Shown here: in pieces, positions 11,581 through 21,532 of the stretch
Layout: every line of letters begins with the position of its first letter
Numbering within the stretch: position 1 is the first letter of the stretch
From: Calendula officinalis
Taxonomy: Eukaryota > Streptophyta > Magnoliopsida > Asterales > Asteraceae
Assembly (NCBI GenBank): GCA_963853835.1
Contig: OY970828.1
Location: 14,637,813-14,701,812, forward strand
DNA length: 64,000 nt
Direction of reading: 5' to 3'
The notes under the pieces: generated by a model
Databases searched by the model: none
The model's input: only the letters and a program-made list of their open reading frames with translations
What the model was told of the DNA's origin: nothing
Program-made: the position numbers and the translations under genes

Positions 11581-12281
11581 TGAAGGATTTATGTGCACAG
11601 ATAAGTACACGTGTCACCGTGTCCAATGTTATAAGACACTAAAGGGTCACACCACTACACACCCAATAATGGACAACCGAATAAAGTAAGTTGTGTGGAA
11701 TAATTAACTAGTTAAGTTAATTATAAAGAAGAGGATAAATAATGATAAGTTAATTATTATTGAGGATGGTTAAATATTAGGTTAAGTATTTAACGGACAG
11801 TTAATTAATAGTTAATTAATTAACTAGTAAAAGTCCAAGGGTTTAAAGTGTTAATAGGAAGTTTAATTATGAGATTAATCATAATTAAACTCCAAGGACT
11901 AAACCGTAACATCTAGCCTTATAAATAGAAGGCTTATGTAAGGGTTTAAGGGTTACATTTTTCACATCACCTAAACCCTAAACCTCTCCCTCTCTCTCTC
12001 TTTCGACCGTACGAACAAAGGAAGAACCCCATAGGGTTCTTCGGTTTTTCGGGTTCGAGTTCGACCAAGCTCACACACACACAAAAGTCTTTGTGTGTTG
12101 CTTTGTTGGTACAACGCGGTCTTGCAGCGTGTCCAGGTGGTGCTGTAGAGGTGGATCACTTCTTTAGCTATCTAAAGGTAATGTCCATCTTCTACACTTT
12201 CTCGTGATCTCATTGATTAGTAGAGATCCAGTAATGTGGTATTGAAGTTCCGCCATGTGAATACTACAAGGTTTTCCTACA
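11581..12281 (+). repeat. Copia-2 3' LTR
   Basis: A 701-bp LTR from TGAAGG to CCTACA, colinear with 4258-4956. The sequence after it (CGTACATCG) is Copia-1 reverse transcriptase read in reverse. Confidence 0.92.
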
Positions 12282-14279
12282 CGTACATCGAACAAAAAGA
12301 GCCGAATCATGATTACTTGGTTGAAAACCAAGTGACGTGATGAATGTAGAGAACTTCTCAAACCAAGCACACGGTGCTTGTTTGAGACCATACAGGGCCT
12401 TTCGGAGGCGACAAACTTCACCTGGTTTGTGAGCAATACCTGGGGGCGCAGACATGTATACCTCTTCATGAAGATCTCCATTTAAGAATGCATTCTTAAC
12501 ATCCATCTGATAGATTTTCCATTGGCGAATTGAGGAAACTGCAACCAAAGTGCGAACAGTCGTCATTTTCGCAACGGGAGCAAATGTTTCCTCATAATCC
12601 ATACCATACTGTTGGGAATACCCTTTTGCAACAAGTTTGGCTTTATAACGTTCAATTGATCCATCAGATTTTGTCTTAATTTTGTATACCCAACGACAAC
12701 CTATCGTGTGTTTTCCAAGCGGAACCAAATCCCATGTACGTGTCTGGTAAAGAGCCGCAAGTTCCTCAGCCGTAGCAGTCTGCCAAAGAAGATCAAAGAC
12801 AGCCTCTTTGTAGGATGAAGGCTCAGTGAGACGATGAACATTGGCCATAAAAGAGGCAAACACAGGCGAATAAGTAGAGTAAACAAAATCAGGAAGTTGT
12901 GTGGACTTCCGATTACGAATAGGCCTCCCCGGTGGGGGGTCAACAACCGGTGGTGGATCAACAACCGGTGGTGGATCATCAACCGGTGGTGGATCAGCAA
13001 CCGGTGGTGAATCAACAACATCAATGTCAAAGGGATCAATAGTACAAAGTTCCTCTCGAGTAATATCATGAGCCTGAACAGGGATACTAAAAAACGGGAT
13101 ATGTTCCAAGAAAGTAACATTGCGAGACACATATAACTTTTGATTTGACGGATCATAACATCGATAACCTTTCTGACCAATACCATATCCCAAAAAAACA
13201 CAAAGAGCTGACTTAGAGGATAGCTTATTTCTCTCCACATGAGGCTTCAAAACAAAACATGTACACCCAAACACCCGCAACGATGCATAATCAAGTGTTT
13301 GCCCAAACAACATTTCATAAGGTGACTTGCCCGAGTTGTGAGCAATAGGAATGCGATTAACAACATATGTAGCTGTAAGAACAACTTCTCCCCAAAACAT
13401 GTTTAGAACTTGAGCAGATAATAACAATGATCGAGCAGTCTCTAGGAGATGTCGATGTTTTCTCTCAGCAACATCATTTTGCCGAGGTGTGTCAGTGCAG
13501 GAGGACTGATGCACAGTGCCATCTGATGCTAATAATTGGTTAAAATCATTAGAGGTAAATTCACCTCCTAAATCACAACGAAAACATTTGATAACAGCAG
13601 AGTGCTGAGTCTTTATAAGAGCTCGGAATTCATTATATACAGTTAAAAAATCAGACATGTTCTTCATAAAATAAATCCATGTATAACGAGTATAATCATC
13701 AATAAAAGAAACATAATATTTTGAGCCCGATTTAGAGGCAACCGGGGATGGACCCCACACATCAGAATGTACAATGTCAAATGGAGCAACAGAATAGGTC
13801 ACACTTCTATTAAAAGGTAAAGCAGAGAATTTTCCAAGTTTACAACCACAACAATCAGAAATGTCATCAGTTTTTAAAGAGCCTAACACACCAGTGGAAA
13901 TCAAAAATTGTAAACGTGAAGCTAACACATGTCCCAAACGAGAATGCCAAAGATAAAAAACAGACAATGACTGACTCAAACGAAAAGATGACAAATCAAC
14001 ACTAGAGGCAGCAACATTAGTGACGCCATCAAAGTGTAGCTGCTCCAGGACATAGAGATCCCCAAGCCTACGCCCTATCCCAATCACCCTCCGCGAGTGA
14101 TCCTGAACACAACAAATCGAATCAAGAAAATAGACCAAACAACCAGACTTGCACAATTGACTGACTGAAGCAAGATTCAAAGCAAGTGTAGGAATATGAT
14201 AGACATCTGTTAGAGATATATATGGGGTAGCAATAGAGCCAACACCCTCAACTAACATAGGTGTGGCACTAGCAGACAT
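12282..14279 (-). pseudogene. Copia-1 pol, N-terminal part (protease end, integrase, RT start)
   Basis: A long open frame of the Copia-1 polyprotein. After a short protease remnant (TPMLVEGVGSI, LTDVYHIP) come the integrase finger (WHSRLGH, CCGCKLGK), the core (HSDVWGPS, SFIDDYTRYTW, PRQNDVAERKHRHLLE), then a proline-rich linker of repeated VVDPPP/VDDPPP units at about 12928-13015. Reverse transcriptase begins with TIGCRWVYKIK, QMDVKNAFLNGDL and RKALYGLKQAP. It stops at the Copia-2 junction after ALFVRCT. The protease catalytic motif is absent because of a deletion at the gag border. Confidence 0.88.
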
Positions 14280-14739
14280 AACAGATGCGGGTGAACGAGG
14301 AGTTAAACTGTTCTTGGACAGTTAAATTGTTTTGTTGAAGTGCTCGAATATCAAATTCCAACTGATATTGTTTTGCAAAATTAGATTGAGTATACAATCT
14401 ATCCAAGTGATCCCAAACTTCCTTAGTTGTGTTATACTTTGCTAACTGAGTACCAATCGACTGAGTAATAGAATTATTAATCCAAGTGATGATCTTGGAG
14501 TTTTGAGTTTCCCAAGTTTCTAATAAGGTTGCATAATTCTGAGCCTTATCATCTGTTGGTTTACTTTTGGTACCTGTTATAATACCCCACAAGTTCTTTC
14601 CTCTAAAAAAGTTTTTCATAACATAACTCCAATAGGCATAGTTCTTGCCATCTAGTTGAGTGCTAATTGACTGGAGAGAATCGTCTCGAGCCATGACCAA
14701 AGAGAGTGAATAAAAGTCACCAATAATATTGTCCAACAC
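14269..14739 (-). pseudogene. Copia-1 gag, C-terminally truncated
   Basis: 156 codons of copia gag (UBN2 type) with the blocks LDGKNYAYWSYVMKNFF, VWDHLDRLYTQSN and LEFDIRALQQNN. The likely start is MARDDS, 15 residues inside the longest frame. The protein stops soon after QEQFNSS, where the sequence jumps past the rest of gag, the zinc knuckle and the protease active site into protease-distal sequence in another frame. The deletion leaves gag and pol overlapping out of frame at 14269-14279. A shortened gag like this could at best ride on particles from a related element. Confidence 0.82.
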
Positions 14740-14744
14740 AAACA

Positions 14745-15010
14745 GTTAATGCTGATCAGTAGAAAAGAACCAGCAGTAACGAATCAGCAGTTAATACTGA
14801 TCAGCAAAAACGAACCAGCATAAACGAACCAGCAGTAACGAATCAGCAGTTAATACTGATCAGCAGAAACGAACCAGCAGTAACGAATCACTACTGCTCT
14901 CAACACCAGCAGCAATGGACCAGCAGAAACAGGTCAGTAGAAACAGATCAGCAGTTACTACTGCTCAGCACAAACAGACTAGTAGAAACAGTAATCAGCA
15001 GAAACGATTA
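14745..15010 (-). repeat. Copia-1 leader minisatellite
   Basis: Degenerate repeats of words such as CGAACCAGCAGTAACGAATC and CAGCAGTTAATACTGATCAG (plus-strand reading) fill the stretch between the gag start and the primer site. Similar words (GTTACTACTGCTC) occur in the DNA outside the element at 3066-3123 and 15432-15545. Confidence 0.7.
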
Positions 15011-15262
15011 ATATTGTTTAACCAAAATCAGGATTTCCCCAAATCAACAAATCAGAAACCCTAACAAATACAAATCGCCAGACAAGAATACCAATACTAA
15101 CAACCAAATGAAATCCCCAGAATCAAACAAAACCAGACGAATCAAAGCAAACGAAATACTGAAACGAGCGAGAAAAACATACCAAAATCGTCAAAAATTT
15201 CGAATAGATGCAGTACGATATTCAAGCCTCCTCCAACAATCATGAACAAAAGATCGAGTTTA

Positions 15263-15274
15263 GCTCTGATACCA
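15263..15274 (-). other. Copia-1 primer binding site (initiator tRNA-Met)
   Basis: On the minus strand TGGTATCAGAGC follows the 5' LTR end (GTTCACA) without a gap, as in most copia elements. Confidence 0.92.
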
Positions 15275-15431
15275 TGTGAACTTACAAAAGGAGGCTAGGG
15301 TTTCATAGAAAATAGCAAAAGTCAAGTTACAGAACAAGACAAAGAAGGACAATATATATAGTAAAGCTAACTAGCTAATGGGCTAGACATAAGGCCCAAC
15401 TAATAAACCCAATAAGACTAATAAGCTAACA
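15275..15431 (-). repeat. Copia-1 5' LTR
   Basis: A 157-bp LTR, the pair of 3124-3284, with TG/CA ends. It is followed by the target copy ACTAC at 15432-15436. Confidence 0.92.
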
Positions 15432-16645
15432 ACTACTACTTGTTAATACTGCTCAACCTTGTTACTATTGCTCGTTAGTACTGCTCAACACTTAGTGATG
15501 CTCCGTTAGTGCTGCTCCTAGTTAATGTTGCTTAAGTCTCTCAGTTGCACGAGGTATTTTGGGAAGATTGAAGTCTATCAGTATTAAATGTAAGTTTATC
15601 ACTTAAATTAGTATATTTTTGGTAATTAATTCTATTCAAATATGTATGGCATATTGGCATCCCTTCGATAAACTTTTTCAACTAATTGATAGAGATTGTA
15701 TTTAAAGTAGTTTTTATTTTTTATATAGTTTCATGAAATAAATCTTAGTTATTAGATCAAAAAAATTTCTTAACCACTACAATCATCAAATCACATGTGA
15801 TTCAATATACAACTACTACCGCCGGCCACCGCCACCACCGCCGACCACCGTTTCACATCGCTGCCGCCGACCGCCGCCGCAATCACATGTGATTGGATAC
15901 ACAATCACATGTTATTGAAAGCAGCCGAAGGCGGCAAGGGGTTGTCGGTGGTGGAGACAATGTCCGGCAGAGGTTGGTGGTTGTGGTGGTGGTGATCGGT
16001 GGTGTTGAATCACATGTTATGTAATACACATGCGGTGATAGTGGTGGTGGTCGGCGGTGTGCAATCACATGTGATTTAATACACATGGGGTGGTGGTAGT
16101 ATTGATGTGTTGAATAACATGTGATGTTAATAGTGGTGGTGATAATTTGGGGTTGGTTGATTCAGATGCTGAAATTTGTCCATTAGAAGTACGTAAAAAT
16201 CAAGGGTTGAAGGTTTCTCTGGATCGATAATGACATGAACAAATCCTTGATAATTTAATTTTAGGGTGTTTGGTATTGTGAATAATTGTATCTTAGAGCA
16301 AAGGGTAACCATCCACCCCGTATGTGAAGTATTTTTCAAAGCTATTTATCAATCCAATTTCGAAAGTTGAAAAATGGTCTGAGAAAATGTCTAGCCAATT
16401 TTCATTATAAAAATACAACAATTTAATCATTTCAAGTTGCAGGCTGAGTTATTTGTATCCTCCAAAATTTATGTCAAGCTCATATTTTTCTTTCACTATC
16501 TAAAAATACCACGGTTATGCACAAGAAGAATGTCGGGAGGAAGTATATATTATTACTGGGTTGGTGAAAACTAAATAAGCACATGACATAAGAAAGCAGA
16601 AATGCATGTAAAAACAAAGTCAAAATGAGCATCGAAAGACAGAAA
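15432..16645. other. Intergenic: degenerate repeat and GC-rich foldback
   Basis: 15437-15545 continues the degenerate TACTGCTC repeat interrupted by Copia-1. About 15690-16130 holds a foldback-like stretch: CCG-rich DNA (15820-15880) facing GGTGGT-rich DNA (15950-16135), with several copies of AATCACATGTGATT or close variants between. These resemble the palindromes inside the MITE at 25521-26050. About 16340-16645 should contain the SPF30 3' UTR. I see no gene here and no clear poly(A) signal. Confidence 0.5.
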
Positions 16646-19600
16646 CTAATCCTCTGTGTTTTCAGCATTCGCTCCCTTAAGATGAAGATGTTTTTCCCTT
16701 CTTTGAAAATCAGTCAAACCTTTCCCACTCCCAGTCACACCCACTTTACCAAACGGGTCATCAGGAGACTTAAATATGCTCTCACGCTTGCGCCCCGAGA
16801 AAAACCCAATCTGAACCAAATTCTTTTTTCAATCACACAATAATAATAATTAATATAGATTATCTATATTTACCTTTTTGGCACGACCTTTGGTGGTCTG
16901 AAATTGTTGCCACGCATTTTGTCTCTTATTCTGTGTAACCTCAATTTGTTCCTTTCGCATCTTAGACTTGAAAGCATGTATCTTCTTTCTCTTTGCAGCT
17001 TTCTGTGTAAAAACAACATTCCAACTTTTAATATTTTGTCCCTATACTTTTTAATTTGTTTTTTGTCATTGTACTTTTTAATTTCGTGTCCCTATGGTCT
17101 TCAAATTTCCTTTTTTCCATCTATTTTTGACCTAAATGACCACAAGGGTTAGGATCCGGTGAGGAGGACTCAAATATTGATGGACTGCGAGGACAATACT
17201 CAACCAATCATTTTAAAAAAATTGGATAAATTTTGGATCTTTATTAGGAAACGTTTTGTGACAAATGATCCAAAATTTCTAAAAATAATCAATATTTTCT
17301 AAAATGATCCCACTTCATGACCAAAATACCCCTTATAGATATTTGATTTCTGATTTTTTTTTTTTTTTTTTATTTTTGTAAAAAAGAATTACCACATCCT
17401 CAGGGTCTTCTGGTACAATACGAAGTTTTGCTGGCAAGGTTTTGGACTGGAAATCCACGTCAGCAGAAGCAGCTTGTGCAATCTTGCGTTTGAGAGCTTG
17501 TTTTGTGGCTTCTGCTTCCTTCTCAGCTTCCATTAATGGATCAACTATTCCTTCTTCTATAACCCTAACATTATCAGGATCAACCTGCACATATTCCATT
17601 TAAAAAAATCAAATTTAGATTATTAAATAATAACTAGAGTAAATTACAAGAAGAGTCCCCGAGGTTTACACCAAGTTTCACCTATGGTCCTTTACTTTAA
17701 AAACAATTACACTGGTAGTCCTTTTTTGGAAACCTTTTGCACCTACAGTCCTTTAGTCTAACGTTCGTTAAATTTTTCTAGAGTAAACTATACAAATGGT
17801 CCTTTAGGTTTGTACCATATTACATATTTGGTCCCTTAGCTTCAAAAATTACACCGGTAGTCCTTATTTCTGAAACTATTGACATCTTTGGTCCTTTACC
17901 TAAACAGATGTTAACTTTTTATCGTCAAATTGGTGAAGGGAAAGGGAAAAGGACAGCTTTACCCCCTCGTGCATCACACGTGACCATACTTGACGGGAAA
18001 ACTAAACATTTGTTTAGATAAATGACCAAACGTGTCAATAGTTTCGAAAGTAAGGACTACCAGCCTTAATTTATGAAACCAAAGGACTAAATATGTAATA
18101 TGGTACAAACCTACAGGACGATTTGTATAATTTACTCATTTTTCTATTAATATTTACACTAGTAGTTATTTTTCTGTTAAAATATTTAAGTATTTAATGG
18201 ATGTTAGACTAAGGACCGTAGAAGGTTTCCAGAAAAGGGACTACTAATGTAATTCTTTAAAGTAAAGGACCATAAGTGAAATTTGAGATAAACACCAGGG
18301 ACCATTTTTCTAGTTTACTCAAATAATTATTTAATTACCTCTTCCTTATTTCCCCATCCATTGTAGGCAACCAAATATCCATTTGGTGTAAAAGCCTCAA
18401 TTGTAGCATCGTACCTGCAAATTCAACTAAATCAAACATAAATAAAAAAGAATTAAAAATAAAACCCAAAATCAAGACAAATTGACAGCTGTACCACTCG
18501 CCATCTTCACTATAAACAGCTTGAATTTTAGTACCAATAGGAAGCTTGTGGCCATCACTTGATTCCTGATTGCAAATAGGAAACAATATAAAACAAAGAC
18601 CTAAAAACTTCCAAAAATAAATAAAGAGTAAATTACACAAATGGTCCTTTAGGTTTGTACAATATTATGTATTTTGTCCTTTAGTTTCATAAATTACACT
18701 GTTAGTCCTTATTTCTGAAACTATTGACCCCGTTTGGTCCTTTACCTAAACAAACGTTAACTTTTTCCCATCAAAAATGGTCACGTGTGATGTGATGCAT
18801 GAGGGGGTAAATCTGTCATTTTTCCATTCCCTTCACCAATTTGAAACCCATAAAAAGCCGTTTGTTTGACGGGAAAAGTTAACGTTTGTTTAGGTAAAGA
18901 ACCAAACGTGCAAATAGTTTCAGAAATAAGGACTAATAAAGGACCAAATATGTGATATGGTACAGATCTAAAGGACCATTTGTGTAATTTACTCATAAAT
19001 AAAAATGAAAAAAAAAAACAGAAAGAAAGAAACTTACAGAAGGGTGAAAGCTAGGTGACATGTCAGCACATGGCCCATTCCCAGCTTCATCTTGTGCAGT
19101 TTCCAGGAGTTCTTCAGTCAAAGCGATCACCTGCATGACCCAAGTCAAAATCTTTTTTACGAATTTTTATTTTTTTTAAATAATAAAAAATGATGTTGTT
19201 TTGTTTTGTGTTGTTTTGTTTCAAACTCATAATCTTAGTGAACATCGGTAGAGATTGGCCATCAGCAGAGGACCTGCACACAAAATCAAGATACAAGTGA
19301 TGGAAATCTTTCATATTTACTACCAAGAATTACATTCTTGCCTTTTTAACTGTCCATAATTCAATACTTTGACTTTGACCAACGTATTTTACATAAATCA
19401 TCCCTCTAATTTGTTTTAAATTATGGATTTCCTACCTTAACTTTAATTGTTACATGGATAGTCCCTAGTTTGGAAACTTGTAACATCAATAGTCCCAAAA
19501 AACTTAACGCCCTTGGTGTTACAAGCTTCAGAATTAGGGACTATTTGTGTAATAAAAAGAAGTAATTTACTCTTACTCATTTGAATATGCTTGCTACTAG

Positions 19601-20941
19601 ACGTCTAAATGAAGCTCCTATACCACAACATAAGTGGATAATACTAAAAATACGGGGAGATGTTTGTCAATCATCAAAAGATGAGGGGGGGTAAAATGTA
19701 AAATGGGATAACACCAAACAAGAACTTATACAGCAAGTGATCACCTCCACAAGTTCTTTCTCCACATCAGCATACTCAGCATTCCCAGGGTCACTCTTCA
19801 AAAGCTTCCTCACCTAATCGATTACATACCACAAATTAGTAAACAAAATATAAATCAAAATTGATATTTGTTTTTTTTTCAGAAAGCAGTTGTTAGACAC
19901 AAAGAATATACAGATACCAGATTGACTTCCAAAAATTAAATGTTAATTTTAATGTATTGTGCGTAACACATTTAAAGTCAATTAAACTATTTGTTTTCAA
20001 AATTAGTTGTTATTAAAGTCAGTAAAATTATCAGTATACCGTTCACTGACTATGATATGATTAGAACATAAGCCCCAGCTATTGTGTTGATAGTTTTGGT
20101 GGATTGTGTTATAGAATCCAACAACCCCATATCACAATTTTCAGATATACATTTCATTATAAACCTTACATTGTTTTCCATGTAAGTAATTCATATGAAT
20201 CTATGGTTTTATGATCAATAGCCTATTAATTCTATAAGAATATACTTTTCAATTTAGCCACATATGATCAAATCCCTAAATAATAAGAACTTAGAATAAC
20301 AACCAAATACAGATCAACCACCTACTTTCAATGGTTGAGTCCTTCGATACTAATCAGTAATCATAATTGAACATCCACTTGTATATTGTATCATACTACT
20401 AAAATAGTAAAATGTCACCAGAGCATGCTTAATTATTCAATAATTAAATAGATACATGTTCCTCTTTTACTATGTTCTACTAAAATATAGTCATTCAAAT
20501 ATATCAATGATTAAAAAATTGTCACCAATTATGTCCAGCCTTTCACATTTCCGAAAATAAATTTGCACTTTCAACATATGCGTACATAATTATAACCAAA
20601 CCTCTTACGAAAATACCTCCAGAAGTACATAAACTTAACACAAAATCAACACTGTAAACCTAAGGCCCAATCCCATAATCACAACAAAATTAGGAAGAAA
20701 CTCAAACAAGAAATCTATTATATGATCTGAAATTAGAAGTTATCCAATTTCAAGATGAAACAACTCCCAAAACCTAGTACTAACGAAATTCAAACGAAAT
20801 TGAAAAAATATCAATAAAACTGAATGATGTGTATATACAAATAAGAGAAATTGCATGAGGTACCTCTTGAAGCTGTTGCTTGTAAGTAGAAAGATTCGAA
20901 CTGAGCTCCTCTATGCTGACGTCATCGCCCCCACCGTCCAT
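16646..20941 (-). CDS. SPF30: SPF30-type Tudor-domain splicing factor, 8 exons
   Basis: Survival-of-motor-neuron-related splicing factor 30, a nuclear spliceosome assembly protein whose Tudor domain binds symmetric dimethyl-arginine tails. Exons 5' to 3': 20864-20941, 19745-19813, 19038-19130, 18495-18565, 18339-18414, 17393-17584, 16874-17002, 16646-16810. All borders are GT/AG and the frame is kept throughout, giving 290 aa, close to the family size. The N-terminus is helical (SIEELSSNLSTYKQQLQE, EELLETAQ). The Tudor core is residues 81-129 (DGHKLPIGTKIQAVYSEDGEW, then YDATIEAFTPNGYLVAYNGWG). A basic nuclear-localisation-like KAAKRKK and a Lys/Gln-rich tail follow. Start: MDGGGDDVSIEEL, as in the family. 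MITEs lie in introns 2, 3 and 5, and intron 2 also holds a relic Tudor exon. It appears intact. Confidence 0.93.
17015..17392. repeat. MITE-like remnants in SPF30 intron 6
   Basis: Words such as TTTTGTCCCTATACTTT and TGACCAAAATACCCCTTATA are shared with foldback elements elsewhere in this window (32605-32935, 25521-26050). No clean ends or target duplications are visible, so this is old repeat debris within the intron. Confidence 0.4.
17637..18320. mobile_element. Outer foldback MITE in SPF30 intron 5
   Basis: A long inverted repeat: GAGTAAATTACAAGAAGAG at the left pairs with an imperfect GAGTAAACTAGAAAAATGG read back from the right, and the arms (CCTATGGTCCTTTACTTTAA and its partner) extend over 100 bp. 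It is split by a second foldback of the same superfamily (17781-18137). Possible 9-bp flanks AAATAATAA and AAATAATTA. It fills almost the whole intron. Confidence 0.65.
17781..18137. mobile_element. Foldback MITE (9-bp target), nested
   Basis: Family F1. The ends begin GAGTAAACTATACAAATGG and the copies are nearly palindromic along their length (GTCCTTTAGGTTTGTACC near each end). Perfect 9-bp target copies ATTTTTCTA lie at 17772-17780 and 18138-18146. The target length suggests mobilisation by a Mutator-type transposase. There is no coding sequence. Confidence 0.85.
18626..18994. mobile_element. Foldback MITE F1 in SPF30 intron 3
   Basis: 369 bp with GAGTAAATTACACAAATGG at both ends in inverted orientation. 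The perfect 9-bp target ATAAATAAA is at 18617-18625 and 18995-19003. Same family as 17781-18137, 33549-33918, 35318-35793 and 38310-39972. Confidence 0.87.
19225..19273 (-). pseudogene. Relic duplicate of the SPF30 Tudor exon in intron 2
   Basis: After a good acceptor (TTGTGTGCAG) the minus strand reads SSADGQSLPMFTKI, recognisably the same block as the start of exon 4 (ESSDGHKLPIGTKI). The DNA match is centred on a shared TGATGGCCA. It lies between exons 2 and 3, so it is a duplicated exon out of order. No donor like that of exon 4 follows, and the frame runs into low-complexity DNA. It is probably not used. Confidence 0.5.
19385..19575. mobile_element. Foldback MITE F2 remnant in SPF30 intron 2
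   Basis: Contains the F2 words TACATAAATCATCCCTCTAA, CATGGATAGTCCCTAG and, inverted on the right, TTAGGGACTATTTGTGTAAT. The arms pair imperfectly and the target duplication is unclear. Confidence 0.5.
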
Positions 20942-21266
20942 GCTTATGTGTTGTTTTTCTTCCTTTTTTTTATGGTTGAATTTGTTCGGTGACTAAATTC
21001 GTTTTGTGAAATCGAAGAATGAAGAAGGGGATGAATTCGATTACAGATTATGAAGGTAAAATTGTTGTAAAGATTTATCGGGGAGAGCAAAGCATATGCA
21101 GAAAGGAACCCTAATTGGGATTTTAGTTGATCTATTATTGCGACACAACCCGATTGCTAAACAGTAAAATACACATATGGCCCCCGGACAAACTAATAAC
21201 TTTCATATTTGCCCCTTCTAGAAACATGTGTCCTCTAATTGTATATTCAAGAAAGTTTCGCAATAA
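20942..21266 (-). promoter_or_regulatory. SPF30 5' UTR and proximal promoter
   Basis: 325 bp between the SPF30 start codon and the left end of the Harbinger element. The transcription start cannot be fixed from sequence; no clear TATA box is seen at a sensible distance. Any distal promoter has been pushed away by the 3.4-kb transposon. Confidence 0.45.
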
Positions 21267-21312
21267 GACCGGTGCCAACCCTGCGTCAGGGGGCACGTCG
21301 ACGGGGCGTCGA

Positions 21313-21345
21313 GCCACGACGGCGTTGGCACCGAGCCGTCGTGGC
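21313..21345. repeat. GC-rich hairpin near the Harbinger left end
   Basis: A perfect 11-bp inverted repeat, GCCACGACGGC and GCCGTCGTGGC, with an 11-base spacer. It lies within a stretch of about 130 bp that is very GC-rich compared with its surroundings and full of GTCGACG and CGTCGTGG words. It is possibly a transposase-binding region. Confidence 0.6.
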
Positions 21346-21491
21346 CGGCGTCGTGGCGGGTTCGTCGTGGCGTCGACGGGCGTGGGAAGCCGTCGAGGGG
21401 GTAGGACCGAGGGAGCGTGTGGGTTTTTTTCAAAAATCAATTTTTTTTTATTTTTTTTTTAATACAAATAATTAATACTACACACAACCTC

Positions 21492-21499
21492 TATAAAAA
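21492..21499 (+). promoter_or_regulatory. TATA box of the Harbinger transposase
   Basis: TATAAAAA lies about 35 bp before the LTR insertion site and, with the LTR removed, about 110 bp before the transposase ATG. This is a sensible promoter position. Confidence 0.5.
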
Positions 21500-21532
21500 C
21501 CCACTATACTCTACCATTTTAAACACACAATC

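Larger units (their letters stand above)
4258..12281 (+). mobile_element. Copia-2: Ty1/copia retrotransposon nested in Copia-1
   Basis: An 8.0-kb copia element with LTRs of about 700 bp at 4258-4956 and 11581-12281, differing at roughly 18 sites by eye. Inside are a tRNA-Met primer site, a very long leader of about 1.85 kb with structured repeats, one gag-pol frame broken by two stops (6819-10709), an 870-bp 3' leader and a polypurine-like stretch. It lies in the reverse transcriptase gene of Copia-1 in opposite orientation. The right flank begins CGTAC, but no matching left copy remains: the left LTR lacks its first TG and a few Copia-1 codons are missing, so the left junction has lost some bases. 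Confidence 0.93.
3124..15431 (-). mobile_element. Copia-1: Ty1/copia retrotransposon, split by Copia-2
   Basis: A complete but defective copia element. The 5' LTR is at 15275-15431, the 3' LTR at 3124-3284, and the 5-bp target duplication ACTAC is at 3119-3123 and 15432-15436. Reading along the minus strand the order is LTR, tRNA-Met primer site, repeat-rich leader, gag, integrase, reverse transcriptase, RNase H, polypurine tract, LTR. Copia-2 (4258-12281) sits in the reverse transcriptase region. Without it the element is about 4.3 kb, short for copia, because the gag end and protease active site are deleted. The two LTRs differ by about three substitutions and one 4-bp indel by eye. Confidence 0.93.

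Noticed and set aside
16127..16339. Small minus-strand protein 3' of SPF30
   Set aside because: No recognisable domain or splice context; likely part of intergenic or UTR sequence.
21127..21475. Small Arg/Gly-rich proteins on both strands at the Harbinger left end
   Set aside because: Several overlapping frames on both strands arise from one GC-rich palindromic stretch; none has a recognisable domain.
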